64,000 nucleotides of DNA, taken from positions 16,741 to 80,740 of the forward strand of contig CAJFQC010000009.1 of assembly GCA_904418845.1 (NCBI GenBank). Reading direction: 5' to 3'. Under the pieces are notes generated by a model, which did not search any database, was not told the DNA's origin, and was given only the letters and a program-made list of their open reading frames with translations. This document shows, piece after piece, positions 48,471 to 57,369 of this stretch; position 1 is the stretch's first letter, and the number at the start of each line of letters is the position of its first letter. The stretch is from an uncultured Ruminococcus sp. (GTDB lineage: Bacteria > Bacillota > Clostridia > Lachnospirales > Lachnospiraceae). The position numbers and the translations under genes are program-made.

Positions 48471-51400
48471 ATGCGTACATTTGATTACGAGAAAGTAAAA
48501 GATCCACAATATTTCTGTGACGGAAGAAGGGAAGCACATTCTGATCACGTATACTATGCGTCCGGGCAGGAGAGGGATGCCGGACGCTCCTCGTTTACTG
48601 AAAGCCTGAACGGACTGTGGAAATTTCACTATGCAAAAAACTACTATTCCACAGTGCCGGGGTTTGAGACAGAGGAATACCACTGCGCCCACTGGGACGA
48701 TATTTATGTACCGGCCCATATCCAGATGGAGGGTTACGATGTGCCCCAGTATGCGAATACCCAGTATCCATGGGAGGGCCGGGAGGATATACGTCCCGGG
48801 CAGATCCCAGAGTATTTCAATCCCGTAGGAAGTTATGTGAAATATTTCACTGTTCCAGAGAGGATGAAGGGGCAGAGGCTCTTCATCTCCTTTCAAGGGG
48901 CAGAGAGCACTCTGGCAGTCTGGCTTAATGGGAAGTTTGTGGGGTATAGTGAGGATTCATTTACACCGGCTGAATTCGAACTGACAGAGTATGTAAAAGA
49001 AGGAGAGAACAAACTGGCAGCTCAGGTATTCAAATGGTCCGCAGGCAGCTGGTGCGAGGATCAGGATTTCTATCGGTTCTCGGGTATATACAGGGATGTA
49101 TATCTCTACACAGTGCCTCAGACACATATTTGTGATCTCAAGATACATGCGGTGCCTGATGAGACACTGACGACAGGAGCGCTTACGATCTCAGCCCGGA
49201 CATGGGGAGAAGGAAAAGCAAAGTTCACACTTTCTTATGAGGGAGAGGTCTGCTTTGAAGAGGAGAAAGAACTGACAGGTGAGGATACTTATAAATGGGA
49301 GGTTGCCAAGCCGGCGCTGTGGAGCGCGGAGACTCCGAATCTCTACGATCTTACTGTCGAGGTGTTCACAGCGGATGGAACACTTTGTGAGTTAATCCCG
49401 GAGCGTGTGGGATTCCGTCGTTTTGAGATAAAGGGCAATATCATGATGATTAACGGAAAGCGTATTGTGTTCAAAGGAGTGAACCGCCATGAGTTCAGCT
49501 CCGTCACAGGGCGCAGGGTATCCAGGGAGGAGACTCTTAAGGATATTGTGACCATGAAGCAGAACAATATCAACGCCATCCGCACCAGTCATTACCCGAA
49601 CAGCTCTGAGATCTACAGGCTCTGCGACGAGTACGGACTGTATATGATCGATGAGGCTAACCTGGAATCTCATGGCTCATGGGATACGGTGAGGGATACG
49701 GAAGATTACGACTATGTCGTGCCATACAACAAACCGGAATGGCTGGAGATGATGCTGGACCGGGCCAACTCTATGTACCAGAGAGACAAGAACCATCCCT
49801 CGGTTCTGATCTGGTCCTGCGGAAATGAAGCATTCGGCGGGAAAGATATCTATGAGATGTCCGAGTTATTCCGCAGAGAGGATCCGACCCGTCTTGTCCA
49901 TTATGAGGGTGTGTTCCACGACCGTACATACAATGGGACGAGTGATATAGAGAGCCAGATGTATTCGTCTGTGGAGTTTATCAAAGAATTTCTGGACAAA
50001 GACAGGAGCAAGCCGCTTATCTGCTGTGAGTATACTCATGCCATGGGAAATTCCTGCGGCGGAATGCACAAGTACACAGATCTGACAGATACAGAGCCCC
50101 TTTATCAGGGAGGATTTATCTGGGATTACATTGATCAGACTATCGGAAAGACAGACCGGTACGGCAGGGGATTCCAGGCGTTTGGGGGAGACTTCGGCGA
50201 GAGACCGACAGATTATAATTTCAGCGCCAACGGTATCGTCTATGGCGGCGACAGAGAACCTTCCCCAAAGATGCAGGAGGTGAAGTTCAATTATCAGAAC
50301 ATCGCCGCAGAGGTGACAGCAAATGAAGTGAAAGTAGTCAATAAGAATCTGTTTACCTCCACAGATGCATACGACTGCGTTGTGACAGTGGAAAGAGACG
50401 GACACCAGGTGCGGAAGGCGGTTCTGGAGACAGACGTGGAGCCCCTGAGCGAGAAGGTATATGCCCTTCCTGTTCCCAGGGAGACAGCTCCCGGAGAATA
50501 TGCGGTGACAGTATCCTTCCGTCTGAAAGAAGATACGCTCTGGGCATCTGCCGGGCATGAAGTGGCGTTCGGACAGGGAATTTATCAGGTAGAGGCAGCA
50601 GGTGCGGCAGAGCAATCATATGGAGAGGCGCATGGAACACTGGCTTCTGCGCAGACAGACCGCGGATTTAAGGTTATACAGAACAAGCATAATATCGGCG
50701 TGCGCGGTGAGCACTTTGAGGCAATGTTCTCTGTCCAGGATGGCGGTTTAGTATCCTACCGCTGGGCGGGCAGAGAGATGATCGACGAGGTGCCTAAGCC
50801 GAATTTCTGGAGGGCGCCTGTTGACAATGATCAGGGGAATCAGATGCCGAAGCGGTACGCACAGTGGAAGATCGCCAGCATGTATGTGGGACATAAAGAT
50901 TTCCGTGAAGGCGTATGCCGTAAAATATTGGAGCCTGAGACGGAAGTTGGAGAAGGCTCGGTGAAAGTGACTTATACTTATATCATGCCCACGATTCCGG
51001 TCAGCGAATGTAAACTCTCTTATGAGGTGTTTGGGGACGGACGCGTTAAGACAACTTTGTCTTATGATCCGGTCAGAGAATTGGGCGATATGCCGGAGTT
51101 TGGCGTGATGTTTAAGATGAGCGCGGATTATGATCATGTGAAATGGTACGGCCTGGGGCCGGAAGAGACATATGCGGACCGCAGACGCGGCGCTAAGCTG
51201 GGTATTTACGAAAACCAGGTAAAAGACAATATGGCCAAGTATATTGTTCCGCAGGAATGTGGAGCTAAGCAGGAGGTGCGCTATGCTGCGGTGACAGATC
51301 AGAGGGGCCGGGGCATCCTCTTTGAGATGGATGAGAAGAGCGGTCCTATGATGTTCTCCGCACTGCCCTATACACCGCATGAAATGGAAAACGCAGGACA

Positions 51401-51560
51401 TCCTTATGACCTGCCGCAGATTCATCATACGGTTGTTCGTGCGGCTCTGGGCCAGATGGGAGTTGCCGGTGATGACAGCTGGGGAGCTTTAACACATCCT
51501 GAGTATCTTCTTGATGTGTCTGATAAGATGGAGTTCAGCTTCAGTTTCCGGGGCATTTAG
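48471..51560 (+). CDS. lacZ: Glycoside hydrolase family 2 beta-galactosidase (LacZ type)
   Basis: 1029 aa; GVNRHEFSSVTGR, WSCGNEAFGG (acid/base), CCEYTHAMGNSCGG (nucleophile), C-terminal Bgal_small_N. Confidence 0.92.
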   Translation: MRTFDYEKVKDPQYFCDGRREAHSDHVYYASGQERDAGRSSFTESLNGLWKFHYAKNYYSTVPGFETEEYHCAHWDDIYVPAHIQMEGYDVPQYANTQYPWEGREDIRPGQIPEYFNPVGSYVKYFTVPERMKGQRLFISFQGAESTLAVWLNGKFVGYSEDSFTPAEFELTEYVKEGENKLAAQVFKWSAGSWCEDQDFYRFSGIYRDVYLYTVPQTHICDLKIHAVPDETLTTGALTISARTWGEGKAKFTLSYEGEVCFEEEKELTGEDTYKWEVAKPALWSAETPNLYDLTVEVFTADGTLCELIPERVGFRRFEIKGNIMMINGKRIVFKGVNRHEFSSVTGRRVSREETLKDIVTMKQNNINAIRTSHYPNSSEIYRLCDEYGLYMIDEANLESHGSWDTVRDTEDYDYVVPYNKPEWLEMMLDRANSMYQRDKNHPSVLIWSCGNEAFGGKDIYEMSELFRREDPTRLVHYEGVFHDRTYNGTSDIESQMYSSVEFIKEFLDKDRSKPLICCEYTHAMGNSCGGMHKYTDLTDTEPLYQGGFIWDYIDQTIGKTDRYGRGFQAFGGDFGERPTDYNFSANGIVYGGDREPSPKMQEVKFNYQNIAAEVTANEVKVVNKNLFTSTDAYDCVVTVERDGHQVRKAVLETDVEPLSEKVYALPVPRETAPGEYAVTVSFRLKEDTLWASAGHEVAFGQGIYQVEAAGAAEQSYGEAHGTLASAQTDRGFKVIQNKHNIGVRGEHFEAMFSVQDGGLVSYRWAGREMIDEVPKPNFWRAPVDNDQGNQMPKRYAQWKIASMYVGHKDFREGVCRKILEPETEVGEGSVKVTYTYIMPTIPVSECKLSYEVFGDGRVKTTLSYDPVRELGDMPEFGVMFKMSADYDHVKWYGLGPEETYADRRRGAKLGIYENQVKDNMAKYIVPQECGAKQEVRYAAVTDQRGRGILFEMDEKSGPMMFSALPYTPHEMENAGHPYDLPQIHHTVVRAALGQMGVAGDDSWGALTHPEYLLDVSDKMEFSFSFRGI

Positions 51561-51660
51561 CAAATAGATGTAATATGGAGATAGAAGATGCCAGGCGGAA
51601 AACTGCTCCACGGGGCGACTATAATCCAGAACAGCGGCTTGAAATAAAATAGTGGTTGAT

Positions 51661-51708
51661 GAATCCGCCTGTTGAGCGTACAATAACGCATAAGGCGGAT
51701 TCTTTTTT
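51661..51708 (+). terminator. Terminator between lacZ and the radical SAM gene
   Basis: gaatccgcct ... aggcggattc followed by tttttt. Confidence 0.75.
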
Positions 51709-51798
51709 ATTTTATCAGGAAAGTCCTTTGGGCTTGCAGATTTTGTTCTGTCATAGGAAAGTCCGCTGACTACGGGATGTGGAAAGGAGGCGCGGCGG

Positions 51799-52923
51799 AT
51801 GCCTTTACATACAATTCTGATCAAGCCTGTGTCAGGTTTGTGCAATATGCGGTGCGACTATTGTTTCTACTGTGATGAGATGGAAAAGCGGGAGGTGGCG
51901 TCCTACGGGATGATGTCAGGGGAGACCCTGAAAAGTATCGTGAAAAAAGCCATGCGTCAGGCGGGGGCGGAGATCTGTTTCGCTTTTCAGGGAGGCGAAC
52001 CTACGCTTCGGGGGCTCGATTTTTTTCGAAAAGCGGTTGAACTAGAGGAACGTTTTAACAGAGATCATATCCGTGTGATGAACACGATACAGACGAACGG
52101 ACTGGAGCTTAACGAAGAGTGGTGCAGCTTCTTTCATGAAAATGATTTCCTTGTGGGGGTGTCCGTAGACGGAACCGGGGCACTCCATGACACATATCGC
52201 CATGATGCGGCGGGCAATCCGACTTATGAACGTATAAAACGAAACATAGATATGCTGGAAGCCCACAATGTGGAATACAATATCCTGACAGTGGTGACTG
52301 CTGCTGTGGCAGAGAATGTCCGGGACATTTACGGTGAATATAAGAAGAACGGATGGAACTACCAGCAGTATATTGCCTGTCTTGATCCGATGGGAGAAGA
52401 GCCGGGCAAGAGGGCATATTCGCTGACAGCGGAAGCTTACGGCAGATTCCTGACCGAGCTTTTCCGGATGTGGGACAAGGACTGGAAAAGGGGGAAAGCG
52501 CCCTATATCCGTCAGTTCGAAAACTATATCGGAATGTTTATGGGATATCCGCCGGAAGCATGCGAACAGAGAGGCGTGTGCAGCGTGCAGTGCGTGGCAG
52601 AAGCGGACGGAAGCGCGTATCCCTGTGATTTTTATGTGCTGGATAAATACAGGCTGGGGGACTATAATAGAGAAAGTATACAGGATTTTCTTGACACAAA
52701 AACCGCAGTTGATTTTGTAAAGGAATCTCGGAAGCTTCATAAAGATTGTCTGGAATGTAAATGGTATCGTCTCTGCCGGGGGGGATGCCGCAGACATCGG
52801 GTGAAGGATGAGGAGAGCGGACTGTATAAGGACTATTTCTGTGAAAGCTATAAGATGTTTTTTGAACGGTGCGGCGGACGTATGAAAGAGATCGCAGAAT
52901 TTATGATAAACAAAAGAGGATGA
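51799..52923 (+). CDS. Anaerobic sulfatase-maturating enzyme (radical SAM/SPASM)
   Basis: IKPVSGLCNMRCDYCFYCDE radical SAM motif, FQGGEPTLRGLDF, SPASM cysteines CEQRGVCSVQC and CLECKWYRLCRGGC. Confidence 0.9.
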   Translation: MPLHTILIKPVSGLCNMRCDYCFYCDEMEKREVASYGMMSGETLKSIVKKAMRQAGAEICFAFQGGEPTLRGLDFFRKAVELEERFNRDHIRVMNTIQTNGLELNEEWCSFFHENDFLVGVSVDGTGALHDTYRHDAAGNPTYERIKRNIDMLEAHNVEYNILTVVTAAVAENVRDIYGEYKKNGWNYQQYIACLDPMGEEPGKRAYSLTAEAYGRFLTELFRMWDKDWKRGKAPYIRQFENYIGMFMGYPPEACEQRGVCSVQCVAEADGSAYPCDFYVLDKYRLGDYNRESIQDFLDTKTAVDFVKESRKLHKDCLECKWYRLCRGGCRRHRVKDEESGLYKDYFCESYKMFFERCGGRMKEIAEFMINKRG

Positions 52924-52937
52924 AAGAGGATCAGGTT

Positions 52938-53738
52938 ATGTTGATGGTATTTGTATTTTTTATAGTGAGCATTTTTTCTTCGCTGGTCGGTTCGATCTGC
53001 GGGATCGGGGGCGGTGTCATCATCAAGCCGGTGCTGGACGCCACGGGCATCATGAGCGTGAGCAGCATCAGCTTTCTTTCGGGATGCACGGTACTGGCGA
53101 TGTCCATTGTGTCTGTATATAAAAATATCCGGGCAAAGTCAGCTAGGCTGGATGTGAAGATCGCCACAGCGCTGGCAGTGGGTGCGGCCGCGGGCGGCGT
53201 GATTGGGAAAATGATGTTCCAGTCGTTAAAGGAAGCAGTGGGCGACGAGAACCTGGTCGGTCTTGTGCAGGCAGCGGTGCTCATTATAATCACGCTGGGA
53301 ACACTTATTTACACCGTATATAAAACCCGTATCCAGACAAAAGAATACCGTCAGGTATGGCTCTGCATTGTTGTCGGCATCATCCTTGGCGTGATGTCCA
53401 GCTTTCTGGGGATCGGAGGCGGTCCAATCAACCTTGTGGTGCTGGCATACTTCTTCTCCATGTCCACAAAGGAAGCAGCGCTCAGTTCGCTGTATATCAT
53501 CATGTTTTCCCAGATTACCAGTCTGGTGCAGACAGCTGCCACGGGAGGCATACCGGACGTGGAGATATGGTATTTGGCATTCATGGTGATCGGCGGCATC
53601 GCGGGCGGCACGATCGGCAGTAAGATCAACAAGAAGATCAAAGAAGAAGATGTCAATAAGCTGTTTATCTTTCTGATGGTCGTGATTGTGCTTATTAATA
53701 TATACAATGTGGTACGGTTTGGAAGAGCATTATTTTGA
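52938..53738 (+). CDS. TauE/SafE-family sulfite (anion) exporter
   Basis: Multi-TM; GSICGIGGGVIIKPVLD and SSFLGIGGGPINLVVL repeats. Confidence 0.88.
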   Translation: MLMVFVFFIVSIFSSLVGSICGIGGGVIIKPVLDATGIMSVSSISFLSGCTVLAMSIVSVYKNIRAKSARLDVKIATALAVGAAAGGVIGKMMFQSLKEAVGDENLVGLVQAAVLIIITLGTLIYTVYKTRIQTKEYRQVWLCIVVGIILGVMSSFLGIGGGPINLVVLAYFFSMSTKEAALSSLYIIMFSQITSLVQTAATGGIPDVEIWYLAFMVIGGIAGGTIGSKINKKIKEEDVNKLFIFLMVVIVLINIYNVVRFGRALF

Positions 53739-53784
53739 TTATGCAGAAGTTCGCAGCAGGAAAGAATGAGAGGAGACAAAGTAA

Positions 53785-55482
53785 ATGCAGTCATCGACAG
53801 ATTTAAGAAGTTTATTGAACAGGATTGATCACAGGGGTTATCCTGCTTATAAAGATACAAAGGGAACATACCAGTTCCCGGAATATGTCCTGTCTGTTGA
53901 CCATGTGCAGGGAGATCCGTTCGCGTCGCCGTCGAAGGTGAGCGTGCACGTGAGTGGAAAAGTGGCGGGATTTCCGCAGGAGTTATATAAGGATGATCAC
54001 CAGCGTACTGCTCTTCAGGACGAACTTACGAGGCAGTTCGGCAGAAAGGCGGATCAGTTTGCCTTCAAGGCGAAGGGGTCGGGAAAGAGCGGACTGATCT
54101 CGGTGAGCCGCTGCTATCAGGAGATTCTTGAGCGGACGGCATGCCGCCTGGCCCCGAAGAGCGGGGATATCATCCTGCGCATGGAAATCGGCTTTCCTGC
54201 TAACGGAAGGACCATCAACGCCAGAGAATTGGAGAAAATTCTTTTTGAATTTGTGCCGGAATGTGTGAAAGCATCGCTGTTTTATAAAAACATGGACGCG
54301 AAAAGGCTTCGTGCTATCGTTGATCTGGCGGAAGACCAGCAGTATATCAGAGAACAGCTTCCGAAAATGGGACTATGCGCGTTCGTGGCGGACGGCAGCA
54401 TCCTGCCCCGTGAGAGCGGCATCTCCCCACGTCCGATGAAGGGCGGCGTAAAGTTCAAGTCCCCAAAAGAACTGGAAGTGACGATGGAACTTCCTCATAA
54501 GGGAAAGATCACAGGCATGGGGATAAGAAAGGGGATTACCCTGATCGTGGGCGGAGGATACCACGGAAAGTCCACACTCTTAAAAGCATTGGAGCTGGGT
54601 GTGTATAACCATATCGCAGGAGACGGCCGTGAGTATGTGATTACGGACGATACAGCTATGAAGATCCGCGCAGAGGATGGACGTAGTATCTGGAAAACAG
54701 ATATTTCCATGTTCATCAACGATCTGCCAAACGGCAGAGATACCGTGGGATTCTGCACAGAAGATGCGAGCGGAAGTACCTCTCAGGCAGCGAACGTAGT
54801 AGAGAGCATCGAAGCGGGGACAGCCCTGCTCCTTATTGATGAGGATACAAGTGCGACGAATTTCATGATCCGCGATGAACTGATGCAGAGGGTCATACAC
54901 AGAGATATGGAGCCTATCACGCCGTTTATTGAGCGAATTCGCGAACTATATGACGATTACGGCATTTCCACGGTCATTGTGGCCGGAAGCTCGGGCGCGT
55001 ATTTCCATATCGCGGACAGCATCATCCAGATGGACCGCTATGTGCCGAAAGACATCACTGAGTACGCGAAGAAAGAGGCGGAGAGATTTCCTGTGATCAG
55101 CGGGCCGGAAGAAACGGCGAAGAAACCGGACTTCAGGCGGTGTCCGAGAGCGCGGCAGACCTTTAAGGGGAACGACCGCATCAAAATGAAGACCATGGGA
55201 AGAGAAGCTGTGATGATCAATAAAGAGACCATTGATCTGCGCTATGTGGAGCAGATTACGGACAGCGAGCAGGTGGCGGCGCTCGGGTATTGTATGAGCT
55301 ACGCACAGAAACACATTCTCGACGGCAGAAAGGATCTTCGCGCTGTCGTGGATGAACTGGAAAAAGTGATCGAAAAAGGCACGCTTGCCGCACTGTGTGA
55401 GAGCAGATCCAGTGTGGCATGCATAGCGGCGCCGAGGAGGCAGGAAATCTTTGCATGCTTTAACAGGTATCGGGGATTGTAA
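53785..55482 (+). CDS. ABC-class ATPase (PF09818-type)
   Basis: GGGYHGKSTLLKALELGVYNHIAGDGREYV, LLIDEDTSATNFMIRD, VIVAGSSGAYFHIADSIIQMD. Confidence 0.88.
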   Translation: MQSSTDLRSLLNRIDHRGYPAYKDTKGTYQFPEYVLSVDHVQGDPFASPSKVSVHVSGKVAGFPQELYKDDHQRTALQDELTRQFGRKADQFAFKAKGSGKSGLISVSRCYQEILERTACRLAPKSGDIILRMEIGFPANGRTINARELEKILFEFVPECVKASLFYKNMDAKRLRAIVDLAEDQQYIREQLPKMGLCAFVADGSILPRESGISPRPMKGGVKFKSPKELEVTMELPHKGKITGMGIRKGITLIVGGGYHGKSTLLKALELGVYNHIAGDGREYVITDDTAMKIRAEDGRSIWKTDISMFINDLPNGRDTVGFCTEDASGSTSQAANVVESIEAGTALLLIDEDTSATNFMIRDELMQRVIHRDMEPITPFIERIRELYDDYGISTVIVAGSSGAYFHIADSIIQMDRYVPKDITEYAKKEAERFPVISGPEETAKKPDFRRCPRARQTFKGNDRIKMKTMGREAVMINKETIDLRYVEQITDSEQVAALGYCMSYAQKHILDGRKDLRAVVDELEKVIEKGTLAALCESRSSVACIAAPRRQEIFACFNRYRGL

Positions 55483-55529
55483 AGTATTTTGATTAAGAAG
55501 CTAATTCTGATAGAAGAGGAGAGGCAGTT

Positions 55530-56081
55530 ATGGAACTGGTAAAAGGCAGACCGGCGGATACAGCGGGAAGGCTTGATAAGGAGATACGGGTGTATGACCT
55601 TCTGGATTCGCTGGGAGTAATTTATGGGCGGACTGATCATGAGGCAGCTATGACCATGGAAGCGTGTGAGGACATTGACCGTGCTTTAAGCGAGGGCGTG
55701 GAGGAAGGTGTAACGATCTGCAAGAACCTTTTCCTGTGCAACCGTCAGGAGACAGACTTTTACCTCCTGCTTATCCCGGGGGATAAGCCTTTTAAGACAA
55801 AATATCTGTCTGCTCAGATCGGCAGTTCAAGATTATCATTTGCGAAGCCGGAATATATGGAGACGTATCTGGATATCACACCCGGATCGGTGAGCGTTAT
55901 GGGGCTGATGAATGATGGTGAGAAGAAAGTGCGGCTTCTGATTGATGAGGACGTACTGGAACAGGAATATTTCGCGTGTCATCCGTGCATCAATACATCC
56001 AGTCTGAGATTTTTGACGAAAGATCTGGTGGAAAAGGTGATCCCGGCGATGGGACATGAGCCGGCGATGGTGAAATTATGA
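55530..56081 (+). CDS. proX: Prolyl-tRNA editing protein ProX/YbaK family (Ala-tRNA(Pro) deacylase-like)
   Basis: KNLFLCNRQETDFYLLLIPGDKPF and GSVSVMGLMNDGEKKVRLLIDEDVLEQEYFACHPCINTSSL typical of the prolyl-tRNA synthetase-associated domain. Confidence 0.88.
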   Translation: MELVKGRPADTAGRLDKEIRVYDLLDSLGVIYGRTDHEAAMTMEACEDIDRALSEGVEEGVTICKNLFLCNRQETDFYLLLIPGDKPFKTKYLSAQIGSSRLSFAKPEYMETYLDITPGSVSVMGLMNDGEKKVRLLIDEDVLEQEYFACHPCINTSSLRFLTKDLVEKVIPAMGHEPAMVKL

Positions 56082-56212
56082 GAATATGCACCATGGTTTT
56101 TCCGATGGAGAAAGGAAAATGGGGGGGGGGGGGGGACCAGGCGCATGGCGGGAATTGCAAAAGCGCCGAGGAGAAGCGGCAGGAAACAAATAGTAAAGGA
56201 CATGTGTTATGA
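56078..56212 (+). other. Unannotated 44-codon ORF containing the poly-G tract, overlapping the proX stop and sbcD start
   Basis: ATG at 56078 overlaps the proX TGA (ATGA); reads MRICTMVFPMEKGKWGGGGDQAHGGNCKSAEEKRQETNSKGHVL; TGA at 56210-56212 overlaps the sbcD ATG (ATGA). Confidence 0.45.
56121..56135 (+). repeat. Homopolymeric G15 tract
   Basis: aaaat followed by 15 consecutive Gs, then accagg. Confidence 0.9.
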
Positions 56213-57369
56213 AATTTTTCCACTTATCAGACCTTCACATAGGCAAACAGCTTCATCATTATAACCTCCGTGCAGATCAGGAGCACATTCTCTCGGAGGT
56301 TATTTCGCAGGCAGAAAATATACACCCTGACGCGATCCTCATCGCCGGGGATATTTATGACAAATCGGTTCCATCGGGCGAGGCAGTCAGCTTGTTTGAT
56401 GATTTCCTGACCCGCCTTTCAAATATCGAACCTGCGATTCCAACTCTTATTATTGCGGGAAATCATGATTCCTCCCAGCGGCTTGATTATGCCAGCCGTC
56501 TGCTCGGCAGCCATCATATCTACATATCGGGAAAAGTCCCGGAGACAGAGGATGAGCATTTGAAAAGGGTCACGCTGGCGGACGGGTATGGAGAGGTGAC
56601 TTTTTATCTGCTTCCCTTCTTAAAGCCGGGATATGTACGGGGGCTGTGCGGCGGAGAACTGCCGGAGAGCTACACAGACGCGGTGAAGGCGGTGCTGGAG
56701 AGGGAGGACATTGATTTCTCAGAGCGAAATGTACTTTTGTCCCATCAGTTCTATACGGGAAACGGAGAGATGCCGGAGACATGTGATTCGGAGCTTCTGA
56801 GTGTGGGGGGCATGGACAACGTGGACGTCTCGTCGGTGAAGGAATTCGATTATGTGGCGCTGGGACATCTGCACGGCTCGCAGAGAGTCGGTATGGATCA
56901 TATCCGCTACTGCGGGACACTTCTCAAATATTCGGTCAGCGAAGCCGGGCAGGAGAAGTCTCTTCATGTAGTTGAACTCGGCGCAAAGGGAGATCCGGTC
57001 TGTGTTGAGAAGATCTTGCTTCATCCGCTGCGGGATGTGCGGAAACTGAAAGGGAATCTGGCGGATATCATCGCGCAGGCAGAGGAGTCACAGCAGGAGG
57101 ATTATGTGAGCGTTACTCTGACGGATGAGATTGACCCGTACAATCCGAAAGAACAGCTTGAAAAAGTATACAGCCACATTCTTGAGGTGCGTACTGATAA
57201 TGAACGGACACGGAAGAAACTGGAATTTTCCGAAGAGGATATCCGTATCGAGGATCCGGTGTCCGTGTTCAGTGATTTCTACCGCGAGATGCAGGGACGG
57301 GAAATGACAGAGGAAGAACAGGGTATTCTGGACAAAGTATTTGACACAGTAAAGGGGGATGCGCCATGA
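56209..57369 (+). CDS. sbcD: Exonuclease SbcCD subunit D
   Basis: MKFFHLSDLHIGKQLHHYNL, AGDIYDKSVPSGEA, IIAGNHDSSQRLDYAS. Confidence 0.95.
   Translation: MKFFHLSDLHIGKQLHHYNLRADQEHILSEVISQAENIHPDAILIAGDIYDKSVPSGEAVSLFDDFLTRLSNIEPAIPTLIIAGNHDSSQRLDYASRLLGSHHIYISGKVPETEDEHLKRVTLADGYGEVTFYLLPFLKPGYVRGLCGGELPESYTDAVKAVLEREDIDFSERNVLLSHQFYTGNGEMPETCDSELLSVGGMDNVDVSSVKEFDYVALGHLHGSQRVGMDHIRYCGTLLKYSVSEAGQEKSLHVVELGAKGDPVCVEKILLHPLRDVRKLKGNLADIIAQAEESQQEDYVSVTLTDEIDPYNPKEQLEKVYSHILEVRTDNERTRKKLEFSEEDIRIEDPVSVFSDFYREMQGREMTEEEQGILDKVFDTVKGDAP

Noticed and set aside
55979-56203. Minus-strand small ORFs with a poly-proline stretch near 56100
   Set aside because: Proline run is the complement of the G15 tract; no RBS and overlaps the proX 3' end.
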